The notes beneath the pieces were generated by a model that saw only the letters and a program-made list of their open reading frames with translations, did no database searches and was not told the DNA's origin. Shown one piece after another: positions 1 to 9,490 of a stretch of DNA of 64,000 bases. The translations under genes and the position numbers were made by a program. Source of the stretch: Skeletonema tropicum. Its lineage: Eukaryota > Bacillariophyta > Thalassiosirophyceae > Thalassiosirales > Thalassiosiraceae. The stretch lies in NCBI GenBank assembly GCA_037178625.1, contig CM074147.1, positions 1,426,001 through 1,490,000 on the forward strand. The letters are read 5' to 3'. How positions within the stretch are numbered: position 1 is the first letter of the stretch; every line of letters begins with the position of its first letter.

Positions 1-195
1 GGTGCATCGAAGGCTTTGATATGCGGACTACTCTCTGAAGCTCTTTGTGGTCTAGCAATGGATATAAGTGACGCTCCTATCAGCGAAGCTGCTGTCAGAA
101 GCCCGACGTTTCATCCGTCTAGTGGAGCTACAACCACTGTTGCTATTGACTTCACTGGCAAACCTACAGTTGCGTCACGTCCTGTTCAAGATTAA
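1..195 (+). CDS. 3' end of an unknown protein gene (partial)
   Basis: Frame 1 is open from the window edge to a TAA at 193-195 and gives the last 64 residues of a protein. The stretch looks like real coding sequence (GASKALICGLLSEALCGLAM, then a Ser/Thr-rich turn and a DFTGKP motif near the end), but I do not recognise the family. The start and most of the gene lie to the left of the window. The next 390 bp are AT-rich and non-coding. Confidence 0.55.
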   Translation, partial: GASKALICGLLSEALCGLAMDISDAPISEAAVRSPTFHPSSGATTTVAIDFTGKPTVASRPVQD

Positions 196-584
196 GAATT
201 AGGAGTAAGATATATTTGTATGGAACTAAGTATTAGATAATTATTATTGTATTGATAGGAAGTAAATAGAAGTAGGAAGATAAATATGTTTGCGCTTTAG
301 ATTAAACTCAGCCTCGCTTCTTTTTATATACATGTATTGGCCTGCTTATCTTGTACTTTGCATTGAGCTAGGATTCATCCCTTGTAGATGAGGTCAAATT
401 GCCAACACTAATCATATAATAGCTAGCAGATCATCTTTTCATATGATATCTAGCAGATCATCCATTCCATAATACATCCTATTGGGTCAAAGATGACCTT
501 TGTTTTTGATCCTCTCTCTCCGTCTCTCTTAATTAACCTACCTATGATGTTACTTATGATGCATCCATCTATCTCTCAAGTCAT
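196..584. other. AT-rich intergenic region
   Basis: This spacer lies between two convergent genes, the partial gene on plus and PNP on minus. It holds no convincing ORF. A short imperfect repeat (TAGCAGATCATC) occurs twice around 422-461. I see no RNA gene or mobile element. Confidence 0.5.
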
Positions 585-1912
585 TCAACGCTTGCTCATC
601 TTCATTCCAATTGCCACACCAGCAGCTAGAATGGACCCTCCCAACAGTACAGGTGAACTCAAGATTCCCTTGGCCAAATGATACGGACACAGCATATTCA
701 TCATTGTCTTCTTCTCTTCTTGTCCTCTCACACGACCCTCTGTCTCCAAACAAATTGGATCCAAATCCTTTAAAGTCGGCAAATATTCTTGACCACACTT
801 CTTGACAACTTCACCAACAAGTTTGACCATTTGCTCTCCCCGTCCCTGCACAGCTGTCAACACTTCCGCATGATTGGCATGTTCCACCTCCTTACCCTCC
901 TCTTCATCAAAATACACCACCTTATTCGTAATCAAACTCAAACACAACACCGCCATACCCGAATGATGCGCCGCCAATATCTCCGGCACGGTACTCATCC
1001 CCACCGCATCGGCACCCAACATTCGTAACATGGCACACTCACTCTTACTCTCATACTGTGGTCCACTCACAAACGCATACGTTCCATTCTTATGCAAATA
1101 CTGATCAAAGTCCAAGGTCTTTGCCACATCCAACACTATATTCTGTAATTTCACATCATACAAATTACTCGTGGGTGGGAATCGTGGTCCCAATTCATCA
1201 TCATTGGGACCTACCAATGGATTCTTCCCACATAATAATGGTAGTGCAATATGATCACGAATAATCGCTACATCACCTACATTGTACGATTCTTTCAATC
1301 CACCCGCGGCATTTGTCACAATGACAAACCGTACTCCCAAACATCTCATCACTTGCACGGGTAAGACGACAGTTTGCATATCGTGTCCTTCATAACTGTG
1401 AAATCGTCCACGGAAGCAGATTGTCGGTGTGTTATCGTCGAGTGCGCCAATGACAAGTTCGCCAGAGTGACCGGCGACGGTGCAGTGGGAGGGAAAGCCG
1501 GGGATGGAGGAGTAGGGGATGGTGAGTGTGGGGTGGGTGGGGGAGAGGGCTTTGCTTAGTGAGGAGAGGCCTGATCCGCAGCTGTGTTTTATTTTAGGTG
1601 TGTACGAAGAGAATGAATGTTGGATGAGTTGTCATTTCACGTGCGAAGAATGCAAAATAAGAAGTTTAAGTACATTGTATTGCATAAAACAAAGACTCAC
1701 ATGATGCCAACCGTAGGAGCACAAATATCCAATCTCTCCAGCTCATCCAAAATATACTTGGCGGCAATCCGATACGAAACATGTGATGGATCCAATGTTG
1801 GTAAATCTTCTATGTTGTGGATGCTGCGTGGATAGCGGAAGGATTTTCCATTGGAGGTGAAGGGTGGTCGTGTGGAGTTCATCATGCTTTCCTTGGTGGG
1901 TGGTTGGCACAT
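585..1912 (-). CDS. Purine nucleoside phosphorylase (two exons)
   Basis: This enzyme splits purine nucleosides with phosphate into base and ribose-1-phosphate (purine salvage). Exon 1 is 1912-1701 and exon 2 is 1581-585. The 119-bp GTGAGT...CAG intron at 1582-1700 joins GI to ICGSGL in phase, giving 402 residues. Family landmarks follow in order: the phosphate loop CGSGLSS, FPSHCTVAGHSGELV, FRGRFHSYEGHD, VTNAAGGL, IRDHIALP, the purine-site segment FVSGPQYES, GADAVGMSTVPE and LITNKV. It is longer than the ~290-residue human enzyme, with an N-terminal extension and a C-terminal tail that ends in a hydrophobic, Gly/Ala-rich segment that could anchor it to a membrane. The family assignment is secure; the membrane idea is inference. 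Confidence 0.93.
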
Positions 1913-2134
1913 GCTGGATTGATAGTGGATATATAGGCAGCCAGAGCAGTGATTACCTCTTTGACAATGGTTGGTTCTAATTGATAATTATTATGACAGC
2001 ATTAAGTGGGCGGGGCGGATCTGGATAGGGCTATGTACAATACACTGCAGCAGAACAAACGTCATCGTCGATGCAGAATTCTTTCTTGAGTGTCTTGTGT
2101 CTTGGGTCTTGGGTGTCTTTGACTTGACTCGACT

Positions 2135-2565
2135 GACTAATGATATCAAGATACCTGTCTTATTCGACTTCTGTTAAGATTAAAGATAGTAGTGAAAATC
2201 CAAGCGAGCCACGGCAAGACAAAGTCGGACCCACAATTGATGTTATGGCGAGTGTTAGTTGGGACATGATGGGTACTTATTATGATGATGGTGGTGATGA
2301 TGATTTGGTGAGTGGTGAGTGGTAGTGATGATAGTTACCAAAGACGATAATCGCAATCGAAGAAGGTGGAAGTGGAAAGATGTGAGTGTGAGTGGCGACA
2401 TTCGTAGATATGATTTGTTGTTGTACAAGCTTGTCAAGGCAGACGATATTATTTAGAAGAAGGAGGTGATGGTGGCGAACTGAATGGGAACGAATACTCC
2501 TGTCATCATTATCATGAGACGATTATAGAATCTTACCGATACCGATCGAAGAAGACTAAGCAATG
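2135..2565 (+). pseudogene. Decayed remnant of the methyltransferase gene found intact at 13962-15080
   Basis: The stretch 2350-2565 aligns by eye with the last ~200 bp of the intact methyltransferase gene: a GATATGATTTGTTGTTGTACAAG block, GTCAAGGCAGA, then the basic end ...AAGAAGACTAAGC before the stop. Around 2135-2180 a second patch (AATGATATCAAGATAC) resembles the sequence just upstream of that gene's start. No frame is kept. It sits beside an EGF-family remnant, as do the other methyltransferase copies. Confidence 0.6.
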
Positions 2566-2680
2566 ACATCGATGTAATTTAGTTGCTGAGGCGAGGGTAA
2601 AGGTACCATAAATAGCTGAAGGTAGCAATTTTTGCCAGCGTGTTGAATTGTTGGTCACGGGGAGTATTGTAGGAAATAGT

Positions 2681-3475
2681 TTAGATTTCACACCTCGTGC
2701 CAGAATATCCATCAGGACAGTCGCAAGTACCATTTTTTGATAGACAAACACCCCCGTGAAAGCAAGGATTGGTGTTATTGTTACATACAGCACAGAAGAA
2801 TGAAGAACCAATGAAGCCGTCTTCCAAATTGGTTGGGTCCAGCCATTTCAAGCTCAAAGGCGATGACGTGGAATCTTCTGGAGTGTCAACGTAAACTGGC
2901 TCGCTAACGTACACGGCACTATGATTTGTCAGGTTTCCATAGAAGTTGGCGAAGTACTCAGCGAGCCCAACCGAGTTATTGATGTCCTCCAGACCCGGGA
3001 AAGAACCATGGGAGGTCAGGATCCAGCGTAAACCCGTGAATAAAATGATATCAAAGTCATCGCCATCGCCGAGCGGTTTATCATTGCGATGGCTTGTGTA
3101 AACTGGGCGGTTGTAAGCCTCTACACCCTCAACTTCAACCCGATAATAATTGGAAGCAAAGTAGTCCTCTCCTGTCTTCAGAAAGCCTCCATCACCATCA
3201 CCCTGGTTGATCTCTAACCTTTGACAAGGCTCTGTATACTCACAACGTAAGCCATATCTACCCTCGCCCTCGTTACATTTGCATAGACCATAATCGCCAT
3301 AGCCATAGACTGATGTTTCAGACCGAACACACTTTCCATAATCTCCACAGAAGTAATTAACAGATCTGCAGTCGTAACATGTTATAAAGTGCCGTGACAG
3401 AGGGCAGGCCTCTATTTGTTCCGACGACTTTGATATCAATCCACCATCACGAGCCTTTCTTGACCGAGTGAAAGA
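2681..3475 (-). pseudogene. EGF-family membrane protein, C-terminal half only
   Basis: This open stretch of about 250 codons has no ATG at its left edge (the frame begins from TTG). It matches the ectodomain of the genes at 9491-13495, 39852-41933 and 45567-47618: the CYDC cysteine cluster, a laminin/EGF-like segment ending CEY, the EAYNRPVYTS motif, ILFTGLRWIL, a YVSEPVY motif, and a final EGF-like module (NPCFHGGVC...CDCPDGYSGTRCEI) before the stop. The N-terminal half with the membrane segments is missing, and the sequence to the right (3440-3630) is degenerate. I call it a truncated copy. Confidence 0.75.
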
Positions 3476-3634
3476 TCTCCAAGATCGTGATCTGAGCAGG
3501 GCGAGGAGACGAGGACGTCGTGAAGATGTAAATGTTGCGTAGCCAGTGTGCGTTGCAACACTTACATGGATGTTGATAATATTATTTTACAAAAAAAAAA
3601 TCTTAGACTTTTTCATTAGTCTCAGAGATAGACG

Positions 3635-4951
3635 CTAACCGTCGCCGTGAACCACCGTGTCACTTGACCGGGTCAAAAGAAAGACGTGCGGCACCCAGGA
3701 CCCAAGTCCGTCCCTTATCAATCCGGTTGAGCTGCTGCGTACTTTCGCTCGGTTTATGGCCTTCACATTTTCAGATGAAGCAGCTAGACTTGCCAACGTG
3801 AAACATGCCACCTGGAGAACTTCAGGCGCATCAGGGTTATTTAATATGGCAGCCATCACAGAATTGATCGCCTTTTGACTGACAGGATGGACGAATCCAT
3901 CGGTCTCATTTCCAAGATTACCGATCACCACGCAGCCTTCAGACTGAATCGTCGAATTCTGACGATGATTTGACATGACGTCTGCGACAACCTCAGCGGC
4001 TCCTGAATGTCGCAACTTCAACTTCCCCGTAGGATCAAAAGACAATACTTTCATAGCTCCAAGAGCAAATACCTGAAGCGCTTCATTCTCCATATATGCC
4101 GACGACGCATTCAGCACTGCCCCGCATCCTCTCAATTCAGCAATATGTTTCCTATCCTTTGGGTCCATTCCTAAAGACCAAATCAGACCGCATCCTTTCA
4201 TTTGAATCTCTGCTGATCGATCTTCGTATATTTCCATTGCTTCTATGATGGCTTCAAATGTGTTCCCCTTCAGTAAAATTTCGTGCTTGTTTTTGTCTGA
4301 CTTCTTTGCCAGTACCAGAAGTGTATGGAGGCAGTACAGAGCAAAATCCACAGACATCTCTATGGCGTTATCCTTGATGAGCTCATCAGTAATGCGTTCA
4401 ATTGCGTGAACATCTTCGCCACTCTGAAGAAACATATCTACAACCTCTTGAAGTAGACTTAGATTGAGAGAAGTTTCAAGGTACTCGTTTTCGTTTAGGA
4501 CTGGTTCATGTATTGAATTTGATATTGATATCCGCTTTTCACTGGATGCTGAAGATGACGTGGATTGTCTTTCTACTACTTCATTGATAGACTTTAACAC
4601 TTGGCTGGGCGTTTTTGATGCATCTTTGATAGGATGCGGGCGCGGCAATGCAGCACTATGCCTGATCCTACTGTCTTTTGAAAGGAAACTTTCATCTGTG
4701 AGGTCAGAGCTGACTGTCTTTTCTTCAAAATCAAGCTCAGCATTTGCGACAAAAGCTCCAGGTTTGAAATTTGTACAAGCAACCATGTCCTGCAATTCTG
4801 GATTACTTTCATAAGCCGCTTGAATAGCGCGTGCAATTGCATCCAATCCCTCTCCATTCTTGATTTTGTCCTCAAATTGAGCCACCGATTCTCTGTTATC
4901 AGGTATCTTGTCGTCATTGTCACTGTGGGAAGAGGAGGGTTGAACGTTCAT
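3635..4951 (-). CDS. Armadillo-fold repeat protein (or second half of a frameshifted gene)
   Basis: This gives 438 residues from a true ATG at 4951. The first ~150 residues are acidic and Ser-rich. From about residue 160 onwards there are successive helical repeats of the armadillo/HEAT type (e.g. EVVDMFLQSGEDVHAIERI, IQMKGCGLIWSLGMD, LQVFALGAMKVLSFD, IQSEGCVVIGNLGNE, VLQVACFTLASLAASS). Such proteins usually act as binding scaffolds; no partner can be named. The ATG overlaps the TGA stop of the upstream ORF (ATGA at 4951-4948). In a nuclear genome this suggests that both ORFs were once a single gene and are now separated by a frameshift. The last ~35 residues look unstructured. Confidence 0.7.
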   Translation of the reverse strand: MNVQPSSSHSDNDDKIPDNRESVAQFEDKIKNGEGLDAIARAIQAAYESNPELQDMVACTNFKPGAFVANAELDFEEKTVSSDLTDESFLSKDSRIRHSAALPRPHPIKDASKTPSQVLKSINEVVERQSTSSSASSEKRISISNSIHEPVLNENEYLETSLNLSLLQEVVDMFLQSGEDVHAIERITDELIKDNAIEMSVDFALYCLHTLLVLAKKSDKNKHEILLKGNTFEAIIEAMEIYEDRSAEIQMKGCGLIWSLGMDPKDRKHIAELRGCGAVLNASSAYMENEALQVFALGAMKVLSFDPTGKLKLRHSGAAEVVADVMSNHRQNSTIQSEGCVVIGNLGNETDGFVHPVSQKAINSVMAAILNNPDAPEVLQVACFTLASLAASSENVKAINRAKVRSSSTGLIRDGLGSWVPHVFLLTRSSDTVVHGDG

Positions 4952-5499
4952 ATTGCATTGTTAATATCCGTTTTTGGGGTTTCAATCTCCATCGTCTGCT
5001 CCTCCACTCCGCCGTCTTCTGTTCCCTCCAATTGCATCACTACTTGTGGCGATTCTACTACTTGTCTTGGCCTTTCAACTACGAATGGATTTCCGAAGAG
5101 GTTTTGCGTAACCTCCTCCACAATTTCCACGTCACAGCCACTTAACTCCAGCGGAACCTGTTGCTGTTGTAGAACCGGAGGCGCACTGCTCGATGTTGGC
5201 AGGCCATTACCACTAACTCCCCGCTCACTCCTCGCCCTTTGAGCTCTGGTAGGACTATTTGGATCCTTGTCGGGATGGCATATTAGACATACACCATTGA
5301 ACGTTTCACCAGCGACTGACAAAGGAATTCTTTTACGGTTGAACCCACCAAATCGCTTCTTAATTTTACAGTTCCCGCTACACGCGAAATCATCTTTTTT
5401 TCGACGTGACACTCTGCTCAGCCGAAAAGCTAGAGCGTTAGCAAGCGCCAGACGACCACTGCCTTGCAAGTCGAATGTCACTTTTGACACAACAAACAT
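4948..5499 (-). CDS. Cys-rich (zinc-ribbon-like) protein, likely N-terminal half of the 3635-4951 gene
   Basis: This gives 183 residues from ATG at 5499. It holds two cysteine pairs spaced like a zinc ribbon (CSGNCKIKKRFGG, then about 20 residues later GVCLICHPDKDP), a Ser/Arg linker and an acidic tail. It ends with a TGA that overlaps the next ORF's ATG on the same strand. I infer one ancestral protein of ~620 residues (zinc ribbon, acidic linker, armadillo repeats) cut by a frameshift near 4950. The start lies directly next to the left arm of the inverted repeat at 5507-5606, so its promoter would be inside that repeat. Confidence 0.6.
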   Translation of the reverse strand: MFVVSKVTFDLQGSGRLALANALAFRLSRVSRRKKDDFACSGNCKIKKRFGGFNRKRIPLSVAGETFNGVCLICHPDKDPNSPTRAQRARSERGVSGNGLPTSSSAPPVLQQQQVPLELSGCDVEIVEEVTQNLFGNPFVVERPRQVVESPQVVMQLEGTEDGGVEEQTMEIETPKTDINNAI

Positions 5500-5506
5500 A
5501 CCACAA

Positions 5507-5606
5507 CTTCATTCTACCCTCTCTTGCGAATTCGCCCACTGTTAGCCTCACTTCCTGACTATCGTATTTTTCGACTTATTGCCATTTCAAAAAATTTTAT
5601 CGGTGA
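5507..5606 (+). repeat. Left arm of a ~100-bp inverted repeat
   Basis: The block TCATTCTACCCTCTCTTG...GTTAGCCTCACTTCCTGACT...GCCATTTCAA is found again, inverted, at 7410-7510. The two arms bracket about 1.8 kb that holds one gene (5677-6993). No clear target-site duplication is visible outside the arms. They could be terminal inverted repeats of a DNA transposon or an inverted duplication of a promoter. Confidence 0.75.
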
Positions 5607-5676
5607 AGAAGTCTTGAAAAGCTCTGTTCTTACTATACTCTTACTATACATGTTATTTCTACTCTATTTCAACTTG

Positions 5677-6993
5677 CTAGCCTTCCATTCGACGAAGGCT
5701 GGAATCTTTGCTTTCATTTCTTGACATAGCGGTTTGAACGAGTTGATCCCATTCGAGTTTTATGCCTTCCTTTACGTTGTCATCTCGACCCATCCTCGCA
5801 AGCTCGTCCCTCCTGAGCAATTCCTTCATTTCATCTAGCGACATGGAGGGCAATGGCTCTACGTTGAGTTGGAGAGTCAATTTCTCTTGTTCATATTCGA
5901 CTTCAATGCCTCGATGAGCAATCTCCGCTCGAAGGAGACTGGGAGGAGCTTCGTTCTCACGAACTGCGGCGAACCATCTAAACTCAATTGCGCCACCAAT
6001 AGAGACTGGGATGTGTGGCTTTGCACTTCGCTGATTCTTGCTAATATTACGTGGCTTCGCTAGAGCAGCCTCCATCTCCTTCTTTTCGACAACTTCGGCT
6101 CTTTTCATCTTGTTGCCCGTTCTGTAGTGCTTGAAAACTTCAGTGTAAACTCCATCAGGGAGATCCTTCTTTAATTGTTGTGCAACTAGGATTTCGTCGC
6201 GAAGATGTGGCAAGAGGCCTGCTTGGCGTTCCGCTCCTTTCACTCGCTTCACTTTCTTCTTCTCCATAATAGTTGCTCTTTCCTTTTGCTTCTCGTCGAC
6301 AGACGCACGGTTGTATGGATGGATGAGCATAGAAAATATTACCAGGCGTGCAGTTCGACGAGCTCCTTTGACGTTAGACCTGGCCATAATATTGATCATC
6401 TGCACGAAGCATTCGATCCTCTGTTGATTGGATGCATGAGGAACTATATACTCGTGAATAAGATCCAGGATGGCTACATAGTTCTCACCATCCCACGTAT
6501 CTTCGTCGAAGAAATCCACCGTTTCAACGGCGACAAGTGACTTGAATAGGAGGTCTTTGTGCTTTTGAATGAGTGGATCCTTCAGTATCTCAGTCGCATT
6601 GGCTCCTTGTGTCAAGTACCGCATGGCTTCACCAACATTTACAGTATGCGCAACACCGCATTGTTTTAGATTTTCTAATTCAGATGCTTTACCGCACTGG
6701 CTAAAAACTGCTGGAAAAATGCTTTCGTTACAGCATCCATGAACTCTCTCCCCTTCGTCACCGTCATGCTCTACTCCCATATCCCTCAATGCCACTGAAT
6801 AAGCGTCATCGCTGCATGTGAAGGCTTTCAGAAGCGTCTTTTAGTCGATGTTGGTGCCACATTTCAAATCAAGAATCTTGACTAACACATCATCCTCGTG
6901 GAATTGTCCTCTCAATGAAGCAGAGTTGAGTAATACACGCACAACTGCCTTACGAGTTGCCTTTTGGCACTTCCCGTTCGACAGCGACGCCAT
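5677..6993 (-). pseudogene. Unknown protein gene interrupted by an in-frame TAA
   Basis: Starting from ATG at 6993 the frame reads MASLSNGKCQKATRKAVVRV... for 50 codons, meets TAA at 6843-6841, and continues in the same frame for 388 more codons to the TAG at 5677. Both halves look like coding sequence and no intron signals surround the stop, so a nonsense mutation of one ancestral 438-residue protein is the simplest reading. The larger part is Lys/Glu-rich and mostly helical (ATIMEKKKVKRVKGAERQA, PLPSMSLDEMKELLRRDEL). I do not recognise a family. It is the only gene between the inverted repeats at 5507-5606 and 7410-7510, so it could be cargo or a product of a mobile element. Confidence 0.6.
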
Positions 6994-7409
6994 CCTCCAT
7001 CGACAATGACGAAATTATTGATTGAATGGACATTGAAGGCAGCAGAAAATTTTGAAACGTAGGTAAGATATTGTACGTATCACAGAACGATTAATAAAAT
7101 ATTGTGGCCAACACATCCTTCTCATTATCGACCCAGAACACCAGCATGATCATCCCGACGACATAACACCGAATGAATTGATTCTGGCGACACCAACGTT
7201 GCTATTACAGCCAAAAGACTCCCTAAAACTCACCCCAACGAAGAGCAGTACGGAAGTGCGCATGTATGGCATAACTGACAATTCGGAGGTCGTCGAATCC
7301 ACTACATGGGACGATGAGTGAAAGCCGTTACTATACATAATGTTTTGCCGGTCGTATTGGCAAATAGAATGCAGTGGAAGATAGAAGAGCTGTCGGCACC
7401 CACCGGCCA
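6994..7409. other. Intergenic, no gene seen
   Basis: This is the upstream region of the 5677-6993 gene. Short ORFs here have no coding character. A small hairpin (GGCCAT...ATGGCC) lies near 7404-7432 beside the right inverted-repeat arm. Confidence 0.4.
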
Positions 7410-7510
7410 TGTAAAAAAATTGAAATGGCCATAAATCAAAAAGTACGATAGTCAGGAAGTGAGGCTAACAGTCGGCGAATTCACAAGAGAGGGTAGAATG
7501 ATGTTGTTGA
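7410..7510 (-). repeat. Right arm of the ~100-bp inverted repeat
   Basis: This is the reverse complement of 5507-5606 with scattered mismatches. The match runs from the GAAATGGC patch through AAGTGAGGCTAACAG to GAGGGTAGAATGA.GTTGT. Confidence 0.75.
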
Positions 7511-7568
7511 TACAGAAGAGTTGTCCGCATCATCATGTTGTTTTTTATGGGGTCGATGTGACGCTAAC

Positions 7569-8125
7569 TACAGTCGAGTAGCACGAACAATACCCGGGGG
7601 GGGGGTACAGAAATTTTGGCTAGGCTGAGTTCTAGGGGGGTACAACTCGAAAATCACCACCTCAATGTCGACATCCACCACACAATGTCGGAGGACTTTG
7701 CACATGCTACTACTAGTATGAATTGCATCTTGTGTACTACTGAATTAAATGAAGCTCTGGAGTGACAGCCCGTTCCATTCATACCAGTGCAATGAATTCC
7801 AAACATACTACAAGATTGTGAAGAAAAACAGTAGAGTGTTGCGTCTATTGCAAGTCTGCTGTAGGGAACAAGATGTGCTCGAGCAAAATGTGCAAGAAAT
7901 GTTGTCTTAAACATGACGTTCACTGTCCTCAACACAAAAGAAAGAAGTAGTAAGGTATTCATTAAGATAGATGTGTGTTCAATGGTCCTAACCTAAGCGT
8001 TTACCTAATAAGAGCCCTACAATTACGTCGGTGAGGGGGGGTACAAAACTTTACCCTAGAGGCTGAGATTTGGAGGGGGGGTACAAGCAAAGTTAGGGGG
8101 GTACTGTTCGTGCTACTCGACTGTA
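7569..8125. mobile_element. Tc1/mariner-like MITE (non-autonomous)
   Basis: The two ends are inverted copies of CAGTCGAGTAGCACGAACA.TACCC (left 7571-7595, right about 8099-8123). Each is flanked by a TA dinucleotide, the target duplication typical of the Tc1/mariner superfamily, whose ends often begin CAGT. The element is ~553 bp with no transposase. Next to each end lies a ~50-bp direct subrepeat of the form GGGGGTACA-AAA-TTT...GGCTGAG...GGGGGGTACAA, so five G-run-TAC motifs occur in the element. Confidence 0.8.
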
Positions 8126-8647
8126 TGTATCTAAATGTTCTAGCTTTTGGCCGAGCAGGGTAGGTGTCACATCTTGGCGCGCTAGCCTGATTACAAAAAT
8201 TCTCGAGAAAGATGATTACGCGAGTACCGGGAACTGTAAATTTCAAAACACTTGATTGGATTACTGCCCAACTGGCATTCTCCACAGTAGCCTTTTCGAA
8301 TACGAATCTGTGCGCTCGATACTTGGCCTGCTGAGTTGATCTCCATGATCGAAAGAATAACAATCACCTAACCCACTTATCATTCTTGCTAACTATTCAT
8401 TATTCGTGTTGAGTTCTTGCTTTTTAGCCCGAGATACATAAAAGTATGCATCAAAAATGCATGCAGCTTGGATGAGAACAAAACGAAACAAGCAGAACAC
8501 AGTATGACACTTGCAGCTTTTCACATCTTCAACTTCAACCACATTAAGTATGTACACGGCGCAGCATCTGTCGGAACTGAATTGCTTACAGCACTCAAAC
8601 TGTCATACTCCAAGTTGATTCTTGATTCTTCGAAGCGGCTCTAACTT
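8126..8647. other. Intergenic, no gene seen
   Basis: Short ORFs on both strands lack any recognisable domain. The right end runs into the broken methyltransferase copy. Confidence 0.35.
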
Positions 8648-9172
8648 TAACTATGCATCGACTGGTTTGACAAGTTTGGAACCGTGTAGTGTGGGTGGTG
8701 GTGTGGTGGATAAGGGCTAGGTGGATGTGTTGCATTGTTCGGCTGGGCCGATGATACAGCGTGAGAATGATACTGATGATGGGCATGCAGAAGAGGAGGA
8801 TGTGATTCAACGTATATGAGGAGTATTTACAATGTGTTACGGCCATCTCGTCCGTTTGTATTCTTTTCGAGGTCGGAGCCTCAATGGATGTTGCGACGGG
8901 TGTTGGGACGAAATGGATATGATGTTTTGATGAATGGTGGTGATGGAGATTATAATCAAGAAAGACGGCGATCGAAGATGTTGTGGAAGGATGTGGAATT
9001 GGTAAAGTTGGTCGATTATGATTTGTTATTGTACAAGCTGGTCAAGGCTGGAGGAGATGTAGAAGATGATACAGAAGAAGAACGGATAGGGACGAATAAT
9101 TCTGTTATCAACAGACAATCGTACCTGAAACGGCTCAAGGGAGGAGCAAAGAAGACTAAGAGACAACAATGA
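8648..9172 (+). pseudogene. 3'-half copy of the methyltransferase gene at 13962-15080
   Basis: Beginning at GATGCATCAACTGG-like sequence, this copy follows the intact gene to its end and stop (9170-9172) with many exact blocks, e.g. NVLRPSRPFVFFSRSEPQWM. It is dead: the codon for Leu in DKGL has become TAG (8718-8720), and an indel near 8810 shifts the frame (CATATCATGAG became CGTATATGAGG). The N-terminal half, including the SAM-binding motif, is absent. Confidence 0.85.
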
Positions 9173-9270
9173 ATTGATTTGTATGATGAGTTTAGAAAGT
9201 AGCTGAAGTTGGCAGTTTAAATGCTGTTCGGAACTTTATCAAACAACAATCATCGTAAATACTGAGGTCA

Positions 9271-9420
9271 TATCCGATTCGTATTTGTCAAGTTGCCTTC
9301 ACAACTCGTCACATGACTTGTCACGTCATAGGACGCGAATTCACCGAAGTCTCTACCCCTTACAACTTCGATTCCATAGAGCATCAACGCAAAGACACCA
9401 GGGGGATGCTTTCAAGATGG
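9271..9420 (-). other. Duplicated (possibly alternative) last exon of the gene at 9491-13495
   Basis: The 3' exon of the downstream-reading gene is repeated ~195 bp further on. From a possible acceptor (CTTGAAAG|CAT) the sequence reads HPPGVFALMLYGIEV...DFGEFASYDVTSHV and stays open to a TGA near 9271, against LEPPGVFALMLNGNEV...DFGEFASYDVTHN in exon 4. Phase and reading frame are kept, so it could serve as a mutually exclusive terminal exon. It could equally be a relic. Confidence 0.55.
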
Positions 9421-9490
9421 ATTCAAGATGGATTGGTCAATGTATGACTAACTCAAAACGCTGCAGAAGAAGCAAGTGGATCTCACTCGT

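Noticed and set aside
7654..7962. 102-codon ORF inside the Tc1-like MITE
   Set aside because: No transposase motifs; the composition looks random, and the element is too short for an autonomous copy.
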